Source: a virus. Taken from it: 59,440 nt of DNA. Positions 56,029-59,440 of this stretch are shown here, in pieces (within the stretch, counting starts at the first letter, position 1; the number at the start of each line of letters is the position of its first letter). The position numbers and the translations under genes were made by a program. The notes under the pieces are model-generated. The model was given only the letters and a program-made list of their open reading frames with translations. It had not been told where the DNA came from and did not search any database. The stretch spans positions 1-59,440 of the IMG/VR virus record IMGVR_UViG_3300031788_000016. The stretch is one strand, 5' to 3'.

Positions 56029-59000
56029 TGGCTCTTGCCCTTCCCATTCGCGCTTTCATCCAGGACTACTGCCAGCGGGCATTCCCGACGAAAGACTTCG
56101 GCCGCGGTAGCGCCGCAAACGATCTGATCATCAAGGCCTACACCGGCCTGATGCAGCCGATCCGTCACGAGATCGACATGGTCAAAGTGAACCAGTCGAT
56201 CTCGAACTGGCAGGTGATGCGCCGGGAAGATCTCGATGCCATCTCTTCGAACTGGGGCCGCTTCCGCCAGACGGGCTCGACGTCCAGTGGCGTGGTGCGT
56301 CTCTACTTCAGCACCGTCGCGAACTACTCGCTCAGCAATCTCGTCTTCTACACCGCCGATGGCACGACCTTCAATCTCTCGGCTCCCATCTCCATCACCA
56401 CCGCGGACCTCTACGCGCGCCGTCTCGCTGACGGCACCTTCTACTACGACGTCGCCGTGCAATCGGTCGGCGTCGGCAACAGCTATGCCATCCCTGCCGG
56501 CGCGATCATCGGCGTGCAGAACCCGCCGCCCGGCATTATCCGCGTGGAGAATCCCACTGACTTCTCGATCACCTCGCCGGATCAGAGCAACTTCGACGTC
56601 GTCAACGCGATGTTCAAGAGCATCGGGTTGCAGAATCTCGTCGGCCGTGCCTCCACGCGTGCGCCTCTCCTCGACAACTACCCTGGGATCACTGATCTCT
56701 TCATCGCTGGTGTTGGTGATCCGCAAATGGTGCGCGATCTCGTCACGATCGTTTCCCCTGCCGGGAACATCCTCGTGCATCTGGGTGGGCTGGTCGACAT
56801 CTGGCTCAACACGAAGACGACGTCGCAGCAACAGCTGACGATCAGCTATCTGCCGTCTTCGCAGCAATTCAATATCGTCTCGGAAGACCAAGCCCAGGCC
56901 AATGAACTCGTCTTCGCATTCCAGCGCGGCATCCTCACGATCGAGGGGTTGTTCTGGAATCCCGATTCGCATGAGCCGCAACTCGATGAGAGCGTGGCCT
57001 TCAGCTTCGATCAGGACACCATCCCGGTCACCGGCTTCGTGGTGGGCTCCTTCGGTGTCGATCGTTTCGAGACCGCGAATCAAGACCTCGTCGCTGGCAG
57101 CGAACTCTTCGTGCTGCCCGGCCGCAATGGCGTCTCGTCTCTCGTCGGCGATCTCTTCGGCATCAGCTTCGCCCAGAGCAATCTCCAGGTCGGTGACATC
57201 CTCTACTACGGCGAGAACTACCGCCGCGTCACCGGGGTGGGTGGCCGTCTTCTCGATGTGAGCCCGTCCATCCAGAACGTGGTGAACGCCACCTATGTTG
57301 GCGCCCAGCTGCCCGCTGGCACGCTCACCATCCCGCTGACCTCCATCGGTGCCAGCGCCCGCGTGAACGACCGTCTGGTGGTCCCGGAGGGTGCTGCCGC
57401 CGGCATGTATCAGGTCCTGGCCGTGGCCACCAACTCTTTGATGGTGGGGCTGCCGCTGTCCGAGGGGGCTGTCGTCCACGCTGGCACCGATCTGAATCCC
57501 AACGTCCAGGTCTTCCAATACCGCAATCCCACCGGCGGACCGCCGCATCACCCGGCGACCATCGGCACGCAGTGCTACCTCTACTTCGGCAGCGATGACG
57601 GCTATACGCCGGCGCATTTCTTCCCGATCACGAGCGTGGTCATCGAAACGCTCTTCACGGAGATCCACATCTACGATCCGGGCAACGTCGCACAGACGCT
57701 CGGCTCAGTGGCGCAGATCATCTCCGGATTGGTGGGAGTCCTGCCGCAGAACAGCTTCTGCATCATCGAGCGTGACGATCAGGCCGTCTTCGAACAGTCG
57801 CCTCTGATCACTTTCCCCACCAACCACACCAAATACGTCAGTGAGTTGCCGTCGATCTTGGCCGCCACCACGACCACGCTCTCGGCCACCGGAATCGGCG
57901 CGACGGCCGACGTCGGCGATCTCATCGTCTTCTACAACCCGACCATCCCTGATGCCAACGTCGCCGCCACCGGCGGCGACGGCACCCGCTGCACCGTGCT
58001 CATCGATCAGGTGCTGGACCAGAACACCGTGGTCACGCGTCCTGCGCTGCCCTTCGACGTCGCCGCTGGCACCCGCTTCTCGGTGATGCGCAACAGCCAG
58101 TCGATCTCTTCGGCCGCGGTCAGCGCTGTCGATCTCGTCAACAACGTTGCCACCTTCTCCAGCTTCCCGCTCGGGCTTGGTGATGGCCTGGGGCTCTTCC
58201 TCAAATACGCCGGCGAATATTACACTGTTTTGTCGTCTCAAGTCGGTGCGGTGGTGACGCTTACGTTCGCGCCGCCGGTTAGCGTCATTCCAGTGACTCT
58301 AAATTCCGGCAGCTACACGGCGCCCACGCCGGCATCAAAGGGCAAGAGCGTTCAGCAGATCACCGGTGCCGCCACCTACAACGGTGTGCTCTACGACTAC
58401 GACAACACCGGTCTCATCTGGTACATCATCCCGAACAACCCGGGCACCGATCTCTTCGATGGCGTCGGCTACCAGATCCAGGTCTTCGGTGGCCAGGGCG
58501 TCGGCACGGAAGCCTCGTTCGCTGGCGCGCAGACGCAGGGCTACACCGGGCCGGTCGCGGGCGACATCGGCCTGCCCGTGCGCCAGGGCGCCTACAACGG
58601 CACGCTCATCTCCTACGACAACGGCACCTTCACGTGGGTTGTGCAGCCCGAGACGGGCGGCGATCTCTTCGACAATGAATCGGTGCTGACCTTCGTCGAT
58701 CTGGGCGGCGATACGCCTTCGGTCGGCCATGGCCAGGGCACCACCAATCAGACGCCGGCCGCCTCTTCGTTTGTCGGTGGTCCGGCCTCGGTGACGCTCG
58801 ATCGCCCGATCACGTTCGCCGCGACGGACACCGTGGATTTCTTCTCCCGGTTCGGTTTCTTGGGAACGAATTTCTCGTTGACGAGCGCGATCACCTATCC
58901 TGACAACACCCTGAACCCGCCCACGAATCTCAGCACCGTCGATCCTTCCAGCGACGTGCTGCAGATCCTCGCCGGAGCCGACCAGGACACCTACACCGTC

Positions 59001-59440
59001 TCCACCGCGGCAGCGCAGCAGCTGGGATTGGCCCAGCCGCAGCTGCCGGACGTGGTCCGCATCGCCAATGCGCCGCCGGCCACGCCATTCAGCCTGCTCT
59101 CCACGCTTCCGGCCGGCGCCACCACCATCAGCCAGACGAACATCGGCATCTACGGCGGCATCGGCCGCTGCGTTTTGATTGTCGGCCCCGGTGGTCAGCA
59201 GCTGCTGCCCATCATCGACGTGCTCGACCAGAACGATGTGATGGTGGGTGGCGGTGGCACCGCATTCGCCATCGCACCCTCCGCCGGCTACACCTGGGAG
59301 ATCGTCGAGGCGTTGCATCTGCCGTATTGGGTCACGCCCACCGTGGCGCTCACGCCCTATCGCCTCTTCCGTCCGCCGGCTGTCGTCAACATCCTGCAGC
59401 AATCCGCCACCGGCACGGTTGCGGACGCAAATCCGACGCA
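56029..59440 (+). CDS. Large baseplate wedge protein (gpJ/gp6-like), 3' end beyond window
   Basis: Open from ATG 56029 (GGAG 8 nt upstream) to the right edge, 1137 codons without stop. The N-terminus ALPIRAFIQDYCQRAFPTKD is followed by IRHEIDMVKVNQSISNWQVM and REDLDAISSNWGRFRQTGST, then a beta domain, which is the J-family plan (helical wedge arm, 'LD-x-x-a-x-x-x-G-x-x-R' motif, then beta sheet). Many later segments repeat a strand pattern (TLTIPLTSIGASARVNDRLV, DVGDLIVFYNPTIPDANVAA), consistent with a very long multi-domain baseplate protein. Antisense frames across it are artefacts. Confidence 0.75.

Noticed and set aside
1-59440. Global recoding of TAG to an amino acid
   Set aside because: At least seven well-supported genes end in TAG at sensible positions and long structural genes have no internal TAG, so the standard code holds with possible local suppression.

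Overview
The window is part of the genome of a large tailed bacteriophage with a contractile-type (myovirus) baseplate and a GC-rich genome. Recognisable virion genes are terminase large subunit, an S78-type prohead protease, an HK97-like major capsid protein, a decoration protein, a tape measure protein preceded by a frameshifted chaperone pair, an OB-fold baseplate spike, and gp25-like and J-like baseplate wedge proteins. Shine-Dalgarno sites (AAGGAG, GGAG) precede many genes, so the host is an ordinary bacterium. I see no integrase, attachment site or host gene, and the host cannot be named from this sequence.

Layout. (1) 1-20637, minus strand: a head and packaging block transcribed right to left, from the baseplate spike (20439) through terminase, several large unknown proteins, protease, decoration protein and major capsid protein to a partial gene at the left edge. 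A plus-strand HNH endonuclease gene (485-1105) sits inside it. (2) 20698-31893, plus strand: about 21 mostly small genes (small membrane proteins, zinc-finger and HTH proteins, unknowns) with their own promoters, terminators, intercistronic hairpins, two tRNA genes and three stretches that look like structured RNA rather than protein. I infer that this is the early or host-takeover region. A second HNH gene lies inside it on the minus strand. (3) 31894-32668: back-to-back terminators and minus-strand tRNA-Tyr and tRNA-Asn. (4) 32669-53735, minus strand: a tail block, namely chaperones G/GT, tape measure, five baseplate or unknown proteins, a sigma-70 factor, an 821-aa protein, a zinc-ribbon microprotein, a 2083-aa single-chain beta-beta' RNA polymerase and a TIG-domain protein. 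(5) 53736-54574: a sharply AT-rich island with 9-bp direct repeats. (6) 54575-59440, mostly plus strand: a PTH2-like protein, an irregular tRNA, a clear amber-suppressor tRNA (anticodon CTA) and the start of a baseplate-wedge block that runs off the right edge.

Two features stand out. First, the phage appears to carry its own bacterial-type transcription machine: complete beta and beta' joined in one polypeptide, with a canonical three-region sigma factor two genes upstream, both inside the tail operon. Packaging in the virion is possible but is only an inference. Second, it encodes an amber-suppressor tRNA while ordinary genes still end in TAG. One such TAG (31198) separates two genes that are in the same frame with no other stop between them, and an in-frame TAG lies at codon 3 of the PTH2-like reading frame just upstream of the suppressor tRNA. 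Suppressor levels could therefore switch the protein products. The plus-strand region also holds a family of promoter-like sites, each followed by a small hairpin, and two tandem related non-coding elements.
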